From Bolinopsis microptera (lineage: Eukaryota > Ctenophora > Tentaculata > Lobata > Bolinopsidae), in NCBI RefSeq assembly GCF_026151205.1, contig NC_087083.1:1-64000 (forward strand): a stretch of 64,000 nt of DNA, written 5' to 3'. The notes under the pieces are model-generated. The model was given only the letters and a program-made list of their open reading frames with translations, was not told the origin of the DNA and did no database searches. Position numbers and translations under genes: made by a program. Shown piece after piece: positions 1 through 12,787 of this stretch (position 1 is the first letter of the stretch; every line of letters starts with the position of its first letter).

Positions 1-913
1 AATTTCTGCAACAGCTTCTCCAGCCTGAGAAGATGGTTATTAACATCCGGAGGTGGATCGGAGTCCATGTCAGAGCTGATCGTTCCGCGTTTGAGATGAT
101 TCTCGTTTTCAATCCCCGTGATGTTAGGGTTTTCAGTTGTGGCTGAGCTTGGACCACTGGAGGAGAGAAGGTCGGCTCCTTGTTTCAGGATTTCGGTTGA
201 AGCGTTTATAACTGCGTCAAACTCCTGTGAAAATATTATGGTAATTTAAATTAGAATTAGAATCTTCCTTTATTAATCGTGATGATGTTAATATTCAGTG
301 ACAACATCTAATTTGATACCACTCATTTTTGAATTTATCATCGGTTTTTATTATATTATTACCACGACCGTCGTTAAGAATTCGAAGTAAGTTGTCTGTA
401 AAACTATTAGATAGATAAAGTTTATGGAAATGAACTGTTTGTAAGAACGGTCATGGAGGTTATTCACTAGAAAATTAACCCGTCCAATAGAATCCTTTGT
501 TGGTTTTGTCCAGTAGAATCCTTTGGTGGTTGTGTTAGAAAATGAACTGTATTATAATATGGCAATAAACCGTACCAAAACAAACCTGTTCGTAAGTACG
601 AACTAAAGTAACAACCTGTATTATGGAATTGGAAAAAACCGTATCACAAAATGTTAATAGCTTCGTTATGGAAATTAACCTGTCCAGTGTCCGGTTGGGA
701 ATTTCTGGAGGTAGTGTTATAAAATGAAACCTGTTCGTAAGTACGCTTGGAGGGTGAATGTTCAAGGTATCCACTATCTACATCAACCTCTGTTTCCTCC
801 TGCTTGATCACCACTGTAGACGACATCACGGGAGATGTTACTGGTCCTGGTAATAATGTTGAGTTAGATGGTTGTTCACCAGCCACCAGGTGAATGCAGT
901 TCACCTGCACCTC
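1..913 (-). CDS. Two exons of an unrecognised nuclear-type protein (partial gene)
   Basis: Two minus-strand exons can be read: 913..731 (61 codons, acceptor TTTATAG, donor CAG|GTTTCA) and 224..1 (acceptor TTTTCACAG, open to the window edge). Both are phase 0, so they join without a stop. The first encodes a Ser/Thr/Pro-rich stretch with an acidic segment containing IKQEE, which fits a SUMO-acceptor consensus (psi-K-x-E). The second begins EFDAVINASTEIL and ends in a leucine-rich stretch (NNHLLRLEKLLQK) that could start a coiled coil. This low-complexity, acidic composition suggests a transcription or chromatin protein, but no family is recognised. The donor region (cctgttcgtaagtacg on plus) recurs near 585-600, so the exon end has been locally duplicated. 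Upstream exons and the gene end are not in view. Confidence 0.55.
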
Positions 914-1325
914 CTATAAATTGTTCGTTATGAACAGTGTTTAGTTATCACCATCACCTCCTGTTGGCCGGAAAAACATATTGTGTATTTCCTTTCGTGC
1001 GTCCAAATACAACACATTAAAACTCATTACTGAGGCTTCGTGTTGAAGAGGAGATATTTGTACAGGATCAGACCAAACAAACTTACAAAGCACACATTGT
1101 TTGGTTCAACTGTGGAATGTGGATAGAACAGAAAGTTCAGTAGGAGAAGTTATCCTGTTATATAAACAATAAACAATAAACATTATCAGGGTTCAAGTTT
1201 ATACAATTTCAGACAAGGGATTAGAGGCGTTATGTGATATGAAATTAACACAATTAAGTGCTGTACCATTTTATAATGGATTAGAAAATTTCGTTGGCTA
1301 TAACGAATAAACTGGATGACCCCAA
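914..1325. other. Intron or intergenic sequence, nothing recognised
   Basis: This is AT-rich sequence between the exon at 731-913 and the 29-bp minisatellite. It has no convincing exon, RNA gene or mobile element. It is probably an upstream intron of the minus-strand gene. Confidence 0.5.
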
Positions 1326-3510
1326 CTAGCTGGTAGTGACTAGTGACTGGTGGTACTAGCTGGTACTCGTACTGCAGTCTACAACTAGCTGGTACTCGTA
1401 CTGCAGTCTACAACTAGCTGGTACTCGTACTGCAGTCTTTACCAACTAGCTGGTACTCGTACTGCAGCCTTTACCAACTAGCTGGTACTCGTACTGCAGT
1501 CTACAACTAGCTGGTACTCGTACTGCAGTCTACAACTAGCTGGTACTCGTACTGCAGTCTTTAACAACTAGCTGGTACTCGTACTGCAGTCTCACTAGAT
1601 GGACTCGTCTGCAGTCTACAACTACTGTACTCGTACTGCAGTCTACAACTAGCTGGTACTCGTACTGCAGTCTACAACTAGCTGTACTCGTACTGCAGTC
1701 TACAACTACTGGTACTCCGTACTGCAGTTCTACAACTAGCTGGTACTCGTACTGCAGTCTACAACTAGCTGGTACTCGTACAGCAGTATACAACTAGCCC
1801 TGTACTCGTACTGCCCCTTTACCAACTAGCCTGTACTCGAACTGCAGCTACAACTAGCTGGTACTCGTACTGCAGTCTACAACTACTGGTACTCGTATGC
1901 ATCTACAACTAGCTGGTACTACACGTATACTGCAGTCCTTTACCAACTACTGGTACTCGTACTGCAGTCTACAACCAGCTGGTACACATACTGCAGTCTT
2001 TAACCAACTAGCTGTTACACCCCTACTGCTGCAGTTTCCAACTGAGCTGGTAACGCGTACAGCAGTCTACAACTAGCTGGTACTCGTACTGCAGTCTTTA
2101 TACCAACTAGCTGGTACCTCGTACTGCAGTCTTTACAAACTACTGGTACGCGTACTGCATACCTTTACTAACTAGCGGGTACTCGTACTGCCGTTTACAA
2201 CTACTGGTACTCCCGTACTGGCAGTCTTACCAACTACTGGTACTCGTACTGCAGTCTATGCAACTAGCTGGTACTCGTACTGCAGTCTTACCAACTACCT
2301 GGTACTCGTACTGCAGTCTACAACTAGCTGGTACTCGTACTGCAGTCTTTACCAACTACTGGTACTTTACTGTAGTCTTTACAAACTGCTGTACTCGTAC
2401 TGCAGTCTACCAACTAGCGGGTACTCGTACTGCAGTCTTTTACCCAACTAGCTGGTACTCGTTAATCTGCAAGCGCCTTTAACAACTAGCTGGTACTCTA
2501 CTGCAGTCTACAACTAGCTGGTACTCGTACTGCAGTCTACAACTAGCTGGTACTCGTACTGCAGTCCTTACAACTACTGGTACTCGTACTGCAGTCTACA
2601 ACTAGCTGGTACTCTCGTACTGCAGTCAAACCAGCTAGCTGTACACGTACTGGCAGTCTACAACTACTGGTACTTACTCCGTACTGCAGTCTACAACTAG
2701 CTGGTACTCGTAACTGCAGTCTACAACTAGCTGTTACTGTACTGCAGTCCTACAACTATTGGTACTGGTACGGCAGTCTACAAACTAGCGGTACTCAGTA
2801 CTGCAGTCTAAATACAACTAGCTGGTACTCGGTACTGTAGTCTTTTACCCACTACTGGTACTCTAACTGCAGCCATACAACTAGCAGGTACTCGTACTGC
2901 AGTCTACAACACTGTACTCGAACTGCAAGTCTACACTAGCTGACTCGTACTGCAGTCTTACCAACTACTGGTACCGTACTGCAGTCTACAACGAGCTGTA
3001 CTCGTACTGCAGACCTACCACTAGCTGGTATACTCTCGTACTGCAGTCTAACAACTAGTTGTACACGTACTGCATCTACAACTAGCTGTACAACGTACTG
3101 CAGCCAAACAACTAGCCTTACCGTACTGCAGTCTACAACTTAGCCTGGTAACTCCGTGAGACTGCAGTCTCAACTAGCTGGTACTCCGTACTCAGTCTAC
3201 AACAGCTGGTACTCGTACTGCAGTCTACAACTAGCTGGTACACGTACTGCAGTCCCTTTACCAATCTAGCAGGTACTCGTACTGCAGTCCAACAACTACT
3301 GGTACTCGTACTGCAGTCTACAACTAGCTGTACTCGTTCTGCAGTCTACTACAAGCGGTACTCGTACTGTCAGTCTACAACTAGCTGGTAACTCGTACTG
3401 TGCATCTATGTACTCAACTAGACTGTACTCGTACTGGCAGTCTTTACCAACCAACTTGGTACTCGTACTGCCACAGTCCTTTACCAACAGCTGTACTCGT
3501 ACAGTCTTTC
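1326..3510. repeat. Degenerate 29-bp minisatellite (about 2.2 kb)
   Basis: The unit is about 29 bp, reading caactagctggtactcgtac then tgcagtcta, repeated roughly 75 times. The first ten or so copies (1340-1600) are nearly perfect. Later copies carry many 1-3 base insertions and deletions (for example tactccgtactgcagttct and ctggtaactcc). Small open frames on both strands here are by-products of the repeat. The mutation pattern is dominated by indels rather than substitutions, which could be real decay or noisy long-read consensus. No gene is seen in it. Confidence 0.9.
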
Positions 3511-4668
3511 GGTACAGATTCCACAATACACAGACGCGACCCCAGGTCATTAACTACATGAAACCTCCTAAACCCTAAAGTGTATCAAGACTCAAGGGAC
3601 TAAAAATAATTATTAGCACTAAAAATAAAATTCTTGATTCCTGGCATTTGTATTTGTCATGCTGATTGAAAGAAAATAAAACATTTGAAACCAGTCAAAA
3701 AGTTTTAGTTGTATATCTTTTATTTACGGTTTTTTTTGCGGAAAGTCGTGTTGGTGAGTAACGATGCCCCTTGCGGCTTTGAGATCTTGGCCAATCACAG
3801 TAATACGAACGTCGTACGCGCGCGTCAGTGAATAACAGGCCGTGACTTAACTATAATCATAGACACTATTAGACCTGTGATTTTAACCGATTAAAAAAAA
3901 GGCATTACAAAATAATTATGGTGATATTCATATACGAACTGAGCTCATACCCCAAGCACTGAGTACAGCGCTTAACCAAATAACCAGTTTCCCACACAGC
4001 CTGCGCTATAAGCTTTACGTAATAAATCAAGTTTATGACTTACATAATTAGTTATAATAGTTCCGGACAGAGTCATGTGAACTCCATTAATGGTTGGTTG
4101 CAACTTAAGTCCTCAACAAGTGTGTTTATTATGTAGCTGTTTGCAAAAAAAACTTGTCGCACATATACTAACTGCTAATTGTTATATTATCATTTACTAA
4201 ATTATCAAACTATCAAATTAAACCCTCGAAAACCATACAAAATAAAAAACACCAAAACTGACACATTTTTTAAATATTGGGTGCAAATACAAAGTTAATC
4301 TAGATGCTGAAACGCCAGAGTTTATAAAACCGCTAATGATTTAAAAACCATGACATTATAAACTAACGATAAGATTATTTTTTTTTTAGTACCTAACAGT
4401 ACTGAATTAGATCGTTTTCGGCGTAAAAGGTCGTAAAGTGCGCACGAACCTACTAGGCTTTACAAAATATTCGGCGCATTTTACAGCTACACTACAGGCA
4501 GCGACATCAAACGCCACGTTTTAAACCGCTAATTGTTTTAATGCTAATGACATTATAACTATATGCTAATGATCGGCCAATACAGGTCCCGGTTCGTCAA
4601 ACACCATCATCTTGCATTAGTACTTTAATTGGTTTTTACAATAACTCCCGTCCTGGAGTCATTATGTC
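3511..4668. other. AT-rich non-coding sequence
   Basis: No exon, RNA gene or element is convincing here. There are a few short A or T runs near 3890 and 4380. The stretch leads into the small open frame at 4669. Confidence 0.4.
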
Positions 4669-4812
4669 ATGGACAGCGGTGCACACATACCCAAGTACCT
4701 GAACTTGCTTCAGTCAGAAACACAAGAAAAGTTATTCCGGAGGAGAAGTTTTGAGGGATCACAGTCGCTGGTTTCCGTGATCTCTGAGACAGCCATAGAA
4801 CTGGCTAGATAA
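4669..4812 (+). CDS. Possible short or terminal exon, unknown protein
   Basis: This is a 47-codon frame beginning ATG GAC AGC and ending CTG GCT AGA TAA. It encodes MDSGAHIPKYLNLL followed by a charged helix-like stretch (SETQEKLFRRRSFEGSQS) and VSVISETAIELAR. The amino-acid mix looks protein-like compared with the AT-rich surroundings, and the frame stays open a little upstream of the ATG. It could be the last exon of a plus-strand gene or a tiny free ORF. No family is recognised and no partner exon was found. Confidence 0.3.
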   Translation: MDSGAHIPKYLNLLQSETQEKLFRRRSFEGSQSLVSVISETAIELAR

Positions 4813-6359
4813 GTAAGCTGTAATCACAGTAATAAACTGTAAGTTAATATTACTAATACCATGATTATATTAGATACTATATGCTTATAAGTATTTACAG
4901 TAACTTATATTACTGTAAGTAAAAAACTGGCTATTATATAATGAATTTGATTATTTCGGTCATTTCATTGACGGCGATGCTTATCACATTGCGTCCAAGA
5001 TGCTTCTGCTTACTGGTGAATTTTCCGAACCCGTAAAACGAAAGTGAACGGGTCTCATCACACTCAGTTATTTTTCAATTAAAATAAAAGACATTAACGC
5101 GCTTGCGACCAAAATTGGGCGACAAATTTCAGAGTAATGAGTTATTTCACACACAACGGGAGAGTTCAATCAAACGAAATTAGCCCTTTTTTAAGAGTTT
5201 ACCGGATTTAGGGACAAGTTGACCAATCACAATATGCCTTGTGATGTAGAACTATGATAACAACCACTATGCAGTAAGATGACTGATTTCTCCCCCTCGA
5301 TTAGCGAAACTAAAAATGTCTCGGACGTTTACTGTTCCCAGTCTTTAAATTATAAGTCATATACCGAGGTAGAGAAATAGATATTAACGCATGTTCTATT
5401 TTGAGAGGTAGCGAGAGCCGGAAAAAGTAAAAACATTTCGACATTTATCAATAGTTAAATAACAATACAGACACATACAAACATTGATAAAGCTATACAT
5501 ATCAAACCGTAATAATCCACATATAGAAACATAACCAGATGGGTAATATCTATCATTATATATCTGAGGCTGTCTGGAATTTGATGTAATAACGCGGCCA
5601 GTGTTCTCATCTCTCTCTCACTCTCTAGTATCAGCGATATAAATTATAAACTATATAAAAGTAGAACTTTAGCAGGTAACAAGGATAATATATAAAGGTA
5701 TAGTTCATTATCATGATGGTATTTTCAACAAAAACAAGCTAATTAATGCACTGTCTGGCCGGGTCTAACTCTATCTATAAAAAAGCTGCTATAATATTCC
5801 AGGAGGCGTGGGGTTAAGGAGTGATAATTCTTGAAGGTTCTCGTTTGTGAGTGTCGGTTTCAGAGAAATAATTTATAAATAATTGTATAATAAACTGCAT
5901 AACTGTTTAAAAGTGCAAACTACTGTGACGTTTATAAGTTCAACCGTAAAATCTTTATACGATTCTAAAACTGTGTTCGTGTCTCTCATTAAACGCGAAC
6001 CTAAAAAAGAGTAAAAGCTCAAATAAGACATGGGACGAAAATACGAACGGGAAATTTTAGGATCTCTCTCTATCTCTATCTCACCTATATATGTTTTGTT
6101 AGTATTACGGGATTGGGGGACATAGACATATTTCATATTATCATCTTCTAAAATGTATTAGAAGCTATCATTGGGCTAACTCCCAAAAAATGAAAGAAAA
6201 ACCCAAATACTAAGACACAGGAACCGATTACAACGCTGCGAAGCACACAGATTTACATCTCAAAGCTGTAACTTTACCTCAACATTATAGTCAATATTAA
6301 TTGTATAATGGTTATTATAATTTTTAAATGAATAAACCGATAAGATGGAGTTAACAATA
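4813..6359. other. AT-rich non-coding sequence
   Basis: I see no gene or element. Short tct/ctctct runs occur near 5610 and 6065. The sequence changes abruptly in composition at about 6360, where C nearly disappears from the plus strand. Confidence 0.4.
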
Positions 6360-7262
6360 TGATGATTATAATTTAGGTTGAATATTGGGATGATGGTTTG
6401 ATGATAATAGGGTGATGAGGTAGGTTTGGGGTTTTTTGGTAGGGATATTTATATTATATTATTTGGGTGGGGGGTTTGGTTTAGTGGGATTTTGGTAGGG
6501 ATATTTATTATAGTATTTGGGGGTGGGTGTTTATGATATGTGGACGTATAATTATATTATATGGTTATTGTGGTGTGAGGGAGTGGTTTGTGGTTTTTTG
6601 TTTTGGGGGGGAAGGAGTTTGGAATATATTATGGGGTGGATATGTGGGGTTATGGGGGATGAAGGGGTGTGTAATTTAGGTAGTTATTGGGTAAGGTGGT
6701 TAGGGGAGGGGTTATGTGTGTTATTGGGGATAGGGTATTGTTGGTTAGTGGAGGGTATTAGGGTAGGATGGGTATATAGGTGGGGTTAGGGTGTGGTATG
6801 TTAGGGTTATTAGATTGAGGGAGTTTTGTATTAAGTTTAATTGGTTTTTTAGGGATAGGAGAAGAGGATAGTGAGATGTATTAGAGGTAGATCTCATAAT
6901 GTAGTAATAGTATTGAGGGGAAGATAGGTAAATAGGATTAGTGGGGGTTGTTTGTGGGAGGTAAAGTGAGGTTGGTTTAGGGAGGTGGGGGATTTGGGGA
7001 GTGTATGGTATGTGTGTGGATAATGTATGATTAATTGTGAGGTGTATGTGGTATGGGGTAGTGGGTATAGTGAATAATAAGGGGGGTGTGGGGTGGGGAT
7101 GTAGGGGATGAGGGGGGGGTGGATATGTTATGGATTTTGAATGAGTGATGTGTTGGGTTAATTTGTGGGTTGTGTTTGTATTATTGGGTTTAGGTGAGTG
7201 GGTGAGTAAGAGAGAAGAAGAGAGAGAGAGAGAGAAGAGAGAGAAAGAAGAGAAGAGAGAAG

Positions 7263-7300
<38 letters not shown>

Positions 7301-8340
7301 ATAGAGAAGAGAATGAGAGAGAGAGAAGAGAGAAAGAGAAGAGAGAGATAGAATAGAGTAGATAGAGATACTATATATATAAATAGAGTTTTATAATTAA
7401 CGTGGTATTGTAGAGGAAGGTAAGATAAGACCCCGGGGAGTAGATGGTCAAAAATGGTGGAGTGGCTGGGTGTCAGAAGTCATCATAGATGGCGGATGGT
7501 TGAATCATGAGTATAGTGTTCAATGTAAAAATTTTGGTGAGCTGATGTAAAAAGGAAAGAGCAGGCTGGCGATCATGTTGGCTGCAGCAAGATTGAAATG
7601 TGATTAGTTTTTGGCTATTATTGGTCATGGAAGTATTGTGGGTGTTTTTGTTATAGAATGTGTTTTTGGTTGCTATAGAGTGAATGGGTTGGTGAGGGTG
7701 TTAGATGTGTGATCTAAGTATGGTTGGGTGTTGAGTGTGTGATTTGGGGGAAGGGTGGTGTAGGTATTTTGGTAAGACTATGGGGGGTTTAGTGGTTGTG
7801 GGTGTATTGGTGTATTGTGGTTGTGGGAGAAGTTTGTGGTTTTTTTTGTGGAGAGTTTTTTAAGAGGATAGAGGGAAGAAAAAGAGGAGAGATATTGGAT
7901 GGGGAAGAGGGGAGAAGGTGGGGTGATTGAGTAAATGAGGAGAGAAAGAGATGGGGGGGGAAGATGGAGAAAGGAGAGAGAGAATTAGAGGGAGTTGGAG
8001 AAAGAGGATGGGGAGAGAGTGATTGAGAATGAGGGAAAGGGAGGGGAGAGGTGAAAAGAGTTAGTATAGAAAGGGTGATTTAAAAGTGTGAGTAAAAGGG
8101 TGATTGAGGAAATAGGATAGGGGGGGTGTTTGGAGGTATTTGGTGTTATAAGATTTGGTGTTATGGTTAGTATAGGGAGTAAGGGTCTGAGGGTTAGGAA
8201 TAATGATTGTTAGGTAATTTAATGATTTGATTTTAAGTGAAGATGTGATAAAGAAGATGGTAAGTTGTGTTGTAATGGAAAATGGGATAGTAATTAGAAG
8301 TAGGTTTTATATAGGGGTAGTAGTAAAATAGAGTGGGGTC
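6360..8340. other. Strand-asymmetric tract almost devoid of C
   Basis: From about 6360 to 7370 and again 7620 to 8340 the plus strand consists almost only of A, G and T. Many 60-base lines contain no C (for example those starting 6421, 6601, 6661, 6721, 6961 and 7081). A GA/GAA simple repeat fills about 7208-7345. An island with ordinary C content lies at 7380-7620. Open frames within (6517-6789, 7145-7351) exist because the composition removes stops and are not genes. The cause is unknown: a biased simple-sequence region, a one-strand C-to-T process, or a consensus error. Confidence 0.8.
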
Positions 8341-8479
8341 TTTGTGTTAGTTAAAAGGTACTAGGATTTGGATGAGAATTATGTTTGTGCGAAGCGCGAT
8401 GGTGGTATGAGTAGTATGGTCGATAGAGAGTTAGGTTTAAGATGTATGGGAGCCAAAAATATCACCATGGACTGCATGG

Positions 8480-9290
8480 ACTGTGCAGTGAGATAGAACG
8501 TTAGATAGCTGAGACAGGCTAGCTATAGAGTTCAGGCGCTGTGTAAATCGGCGGCAACGAGCGTGGGACTGGGGCTACACAAAATCGAAGGCAAGACCAA
8601 GGTTATGACATTGAATAAGGAGATCGATCTATAAGTGACCTCCAAAGTCGATCTGGGAAAGCAATAGAAAATGTGAATGATTTCATCTACATAGGTTCCT
8701 GAATTGAGAGCACAGATAGGGAGATAAGGGTTAGAATTAGAAAGGGAAAAGCATGGAGTGCCCTACTGCATAGTGATAGACTGAAGGATATCTGGAAATC
8801 CAAACTCTCAAACTCAAAGAGCCTGAAGATTGGATTGTTCATAGTGGCTTGTGAGTCAGTACTGCTCTACGGATCAGAAACCTGGACACTGACAAAGGCT
8901 CAATACAATACAAGAGAAAAGTTTGGACGGGACATACACAAAGATGCTGCACGTATGGTGCTGGGTATCTCATGGAACTGGAAGGACAAGGTCAGCAATA
9001 TAACTTTGTATGGTAGCCTTCCAAGGCTGTCAAACAAGTTACGAAGCAGGAGATTAAAAATGGCATCAGACATCCTGAACTGTTAGCCAGTGATTTAGTT
9101 TTATGGGAACCTATGCATGGTAGAGCACAGCAAGCCCGACCAAGACAAAGCTACTTGTTTATGTTACTGGAGGAAATTGGGAAAAACTCTACAGAGGAAC
9201 TGCGAACCCTGATGCGGGACAGAGATGTATATGGAGGGCGTTATCTGACGTAGATTAGGACTTAGTTCCGCCATAGTAGTAGTATAATAG
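8480..9290 (+). mobile_element. 3' end of a non-LTR retrotransposon (LINE), broken
   Basis: Conceptual translation gives the C-terminal part of a LINE reverse transcriptase. Recognisable pieces are IEGKTKVM near 8585, then an FIY-IGS motif with an in-frame stop, then LLYGSETWTLTKAQY at about 8853-8900 (a very common LINE post-RT motif), then DAARMVLGISW. After a one-base frame change near 9070 it continues ELLASDLVLWEPMHGRA and EELRTLMRDRDVYGGRY. The element ends in a short agtagtagtata-type tail near 9275. Stops and frameshifts make it non-functional. The 5' part, including the catalytic YADD region, is missing or lost in the C-depleted tract upstream. Clade uncertain. Confidence 0.8.
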
Positions 9291-9299
9291 TCGTAGTAT

Positions 9300-10546
9300 G
9301 GTAAAGCTAGTTACCTTAACTTTAAGAACGACAAATTTAGTCTACCACAAATTTAGTCAAACTTTTGACTAAAATTGTTGTAAACCAAATTTCATGCTCA
9401 TTTAGTCTCAAGACTAAATTTTTCGGCGACTAATTTTAGAGCAGACTCGGCCAAATTTTTAAGCAGACTCGGCTATAAATTCTAAATATTTTTGTAGCAT
9501 ATACGGAATCACGATTTTTCACGTTTGCCGCAACAAATCGCAATTTTTTCAGATCCAGTTCTCCGCGACAAATTGCGCATTTCCTTTAAATCTGAAAACC
9601 AAATTCGCCTATTTTCCTTCAAATCTGTGGGCCAAATATTGCGTTTTCTATAAATGATATTGATAAATCTATAAAAATCTGAACATGCTGAACGCCTAAT
9701 TTTTTCAGAGACGGTAGATTATCAAATGTTACATATGATCTCAAAACATGAGGCAAAACGGATTAGAAATGACGAAGTAATCAAGCATTTTCTGTATCTC
9801 GTCAACAAAATTGACTGGGTGATTATGTGACACCGTGACACGACACCTTAATTGGGCAACCTTAACAATTCCCATAATGTTTAACGGGGTGGTCAACGGG
9901 GTCACCTTATCACGTGTGATTAGGTAAACCAATCACCTGATCACACGTAATGAATAAACTCGTCATGCTTCATATCTCGTTCATCTGAGGAGCTACAGCT
10001 GTTCTAATTCTTTCAGGACAAACGTAATTCGAATGGCCAAACACAATTCAATAATATTTAGCTTGATCTGACTATCCAAACTATCAAATAAATGTGAAAA
10101 TGAACCTCCATTTGAAAAAAATGAACGCGAATATTTTTCGAGTTGACAAATTTCTCGAATGGGGGGTGATACTGATGGCCCCCTGCCCCCCGGGATCAGA
10201 TTAGATCGAGGGTATTAGTATATATAGGCTAGAGATTCGAATAGTCAACCAGGGCCCCTAGGGCCGGGAACAGGTTAAAAAATTCACGTGACAGTTGAGT
10301 GTAGAGTGATTAATCATCATATCCAAAGAGACTGGAGACATTCGTTTTTAGAAACATTAAATGTGTACTAGGATCAAGACCTCATAAAAATTTCTAGCGA
10401 GAATGTGATGGTAACACTGCTAATGGATTTATTACTACGTTGTTAATTTTTATATAATCGTCACATGCAAACGGACTAGGACTTAATCTCGTTCATTTTA
10501 GATTATATTTATATTATATTACTCAGTTAGTTATATGTTATACTTA
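9300..10546. other. Non-coding, with short caaattt-rich repeats
   Basis: Between 9320 and 9640 the words caaattt, ttagtc and similar recur (for example acaaatttagtctaccacaa). They resemble the internal repeats of the pogo-like element at 27672, but no opposite terminus was found. The rest has no recognisable gene. Confidence 0.35.
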
Positions 10547-10548
10547 TA

Positions 10549-11232
10549 CAGCAGGGTGTCATAATTATTGGCGCGTAGACAATTTTGCGTAAAATGTTAG
10601 CTTACCCAAGCTTTTAGAAACGATCGTTACTTGACTTCTGAGGGTCAGTTTCCTATGGAGTCTTGATCATTCGAGAGATAATCCTTCATACTACAGACCA
10701 GTTCAGTCTAAAAACAAAGTCCGAAAAAAGTTAAATTTCGTCGATAATCACGACGAAAGAGAAAAATTGGGATTATTGGACTTGAAGCCTTCGGCTGCTT
10801 CCCCTGAATTCCGGGATGAGTCCGCCTGACTATATTTTATTGCGTCATTTAGAGGAGAAAAAGAGCTTTTATAAAATCTATAGTTTTCTATATGTTTCGC
10901 TATCGCCTGAAGAGCTGTGCACTTTAGTCTAAAGAATAATTTCAGAAAATATTCACCGAAAAAAAATTACACATAAATCCCTTACTCCTTCGTAAATCTA
11001 ACCAAGTATGGAATCGACCCTTTAAATAACGGCCTAAATTATGGGTTTTGAGGTACATCAACACAAAATTCTGGATTAAAGAAAAAGTTCAGACGATTGT
11101 CTACAGACCAGTTTTTGAATTTTGTAATTTCGATATTCAGAAGTAAAACGTTATGACCCGTTGAAAAATATTGATTTCATTATAAAATACACATAAAATT
11201 TCAAACACGCCAATAATTCTGACACCCTGCTG
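10549..11232. mobile_element. TA-flanked MITE (Tc1/mariner type)
   Basis: The termini are inverted copies: CAGCAGGGTGTCATAATTAT at the left end and, read from the right end inward, CAGCAGGGTGTCAGAATTAT, both continuing TGGCG. Each end is bordered by TA (10547-10548 and 11233-11234), the target duplication of the Tc1/mariner superfamily. The 684-bp body has no transposase frame, so this is a non-autonomous derivative. Confidence 0.85.
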
Positions 11233-12787
11233 TATAATTATAAATAATAAACGGTTCTGCACTTTGGCGTAGGCTTCAGCGTATTAAATTTTTACCATGA
11301 TTGTAAAGGCTTCACCGTCTTTAATTCATCGCAACCCGTTTTTAAATTTGCTGCCTGGAAGAAGTAAGGTCAGATTGTGGGGTGAGCTTTAAATAATATT
11401 TATTTTTATAGACCTGTTTTCAGTTTTGTGTTTTGGCCTTTTTAATTTTCCACTTTTGAAGCCTTGTCGTCTTTACTGTTTACGTTATTTTCATTTGAAG
11501 GCGCATGCTTTGTCTTTATATGAAGCGTGTCTTTATAAAAATTACCGAGTGTATTTACATTTTACATGGCTGTTTTAAGTTTTTGCAGTGCATCAAATGC
11601 TTAAATTTTACGCGTCGATCCACGCAACAAAATTTGCGGGGCAAATTTCGACGCAACTACAAACTAGCAACTAGACTCTAATACCTGGAGACCCAGACTT
11701 AGAGTTCACAAACGGGCGGTCAGCCTGTCCCGGCCTCAGCTATTAGCAATTGTTTGGTCCAATACTACATTATTCAATAAATTTCTGCTTGCAGTACCCA
11801 CGTCACATTTACAAGCCTTGTTTTGGAAATTTTCTTGGTAATTCCTGATTTTGTGATACATCATTTGGCACAGTCGGACAATTAAATCACTTTTATCATG
11901 TATTTGTGTTAAATCCGCCTATAAGTATTGATATATTAGAGCCCACCATGCATGATTTGAATCGGTATCATATACACACGTACTGACGCGCGCCTGTTAT
12001 GCGCGCAGCATCCAAGACAACGACTCATGTGGACTTTTCAAATATTATCGTATACAGCGCGTTACATCCACCTCAGAAAGTAGACCCTTTCAAGCAAGTG
12101 AACTTGATCTTCAGGATTTGTTACCAGTCCCCAAACAGTTCTAATAGAAAGTCTGTACTGCTAATAAACCTATCATCAATACAAGTATCTTAACATCATC
12201 GGTTAACAAAACACTTCCAAAAACACTTCCGTCACCGGTGGAAAGCAGATAATAGGAAAGTCGAGAGAAATAATTTTGTAATTAAATTATTATACCAACA
12301 ACCAAGTCGTAAATATACTGCTTACAAGATAAAGAGTAAAAATTGAAATACTAACCATAAAATATGCATAAAATATGCATAAAATGCTCTGAAAATATTT
12401 CAACAGTTTAATTTTTTGACTGTGTTGATTCCGGTACTGTTTCAAAAATATGTAATTTGAATTAAGCTAGTTGTGACTGTAACATAGGTTATTTTAATAG
12501 GCCGAAAGGCTCGACAATATAAATGAACGTTTCAAACAGAGATCTGTTCATAATTCAACATTTCACTAATCTCAACGTAAACAAAACAAAACTGAACATG
12601 TATTTGTTTTATTTGCTTCATCATGGTAGACCTTTCACTGCACAATGCACAAACTTTTGCATTCCTGAGCATCTTTAATGAATTATTTCACAAAAATCCA
12701 ATTTATTTAGCACCACAATATTTGTGATGTACTGGGTTCTGAGCTCTGTATTGCTATTTCACGAATTAGGATCGCTATGACAGGAAT
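11233..12787. other. Non-coding sequence downstream of the zinc-finger gene
   Basis: No gene is convincing. The small frame at 11999-12193 lacks family features. A 17-bp direct repeat (aaaatatgcat) occurs at about 12358-12385. The 3' UTR of the zinc-finger gene should lie in the right-hand end, below 12788. Confidence 0.4.

Noticed and set aside
6517-7351. Plus-strand frames rich in Gly/Trp/Val or Glu/Arg
   Set aside because: Products of C-free and GA-repeat composition. No protein features.
9320-9640. A complete second copy of the pogo-like element
   Set aside because: Only a left-end-like ccttaac and caaattt words are seen. No right terminus or transposase remnant was found.
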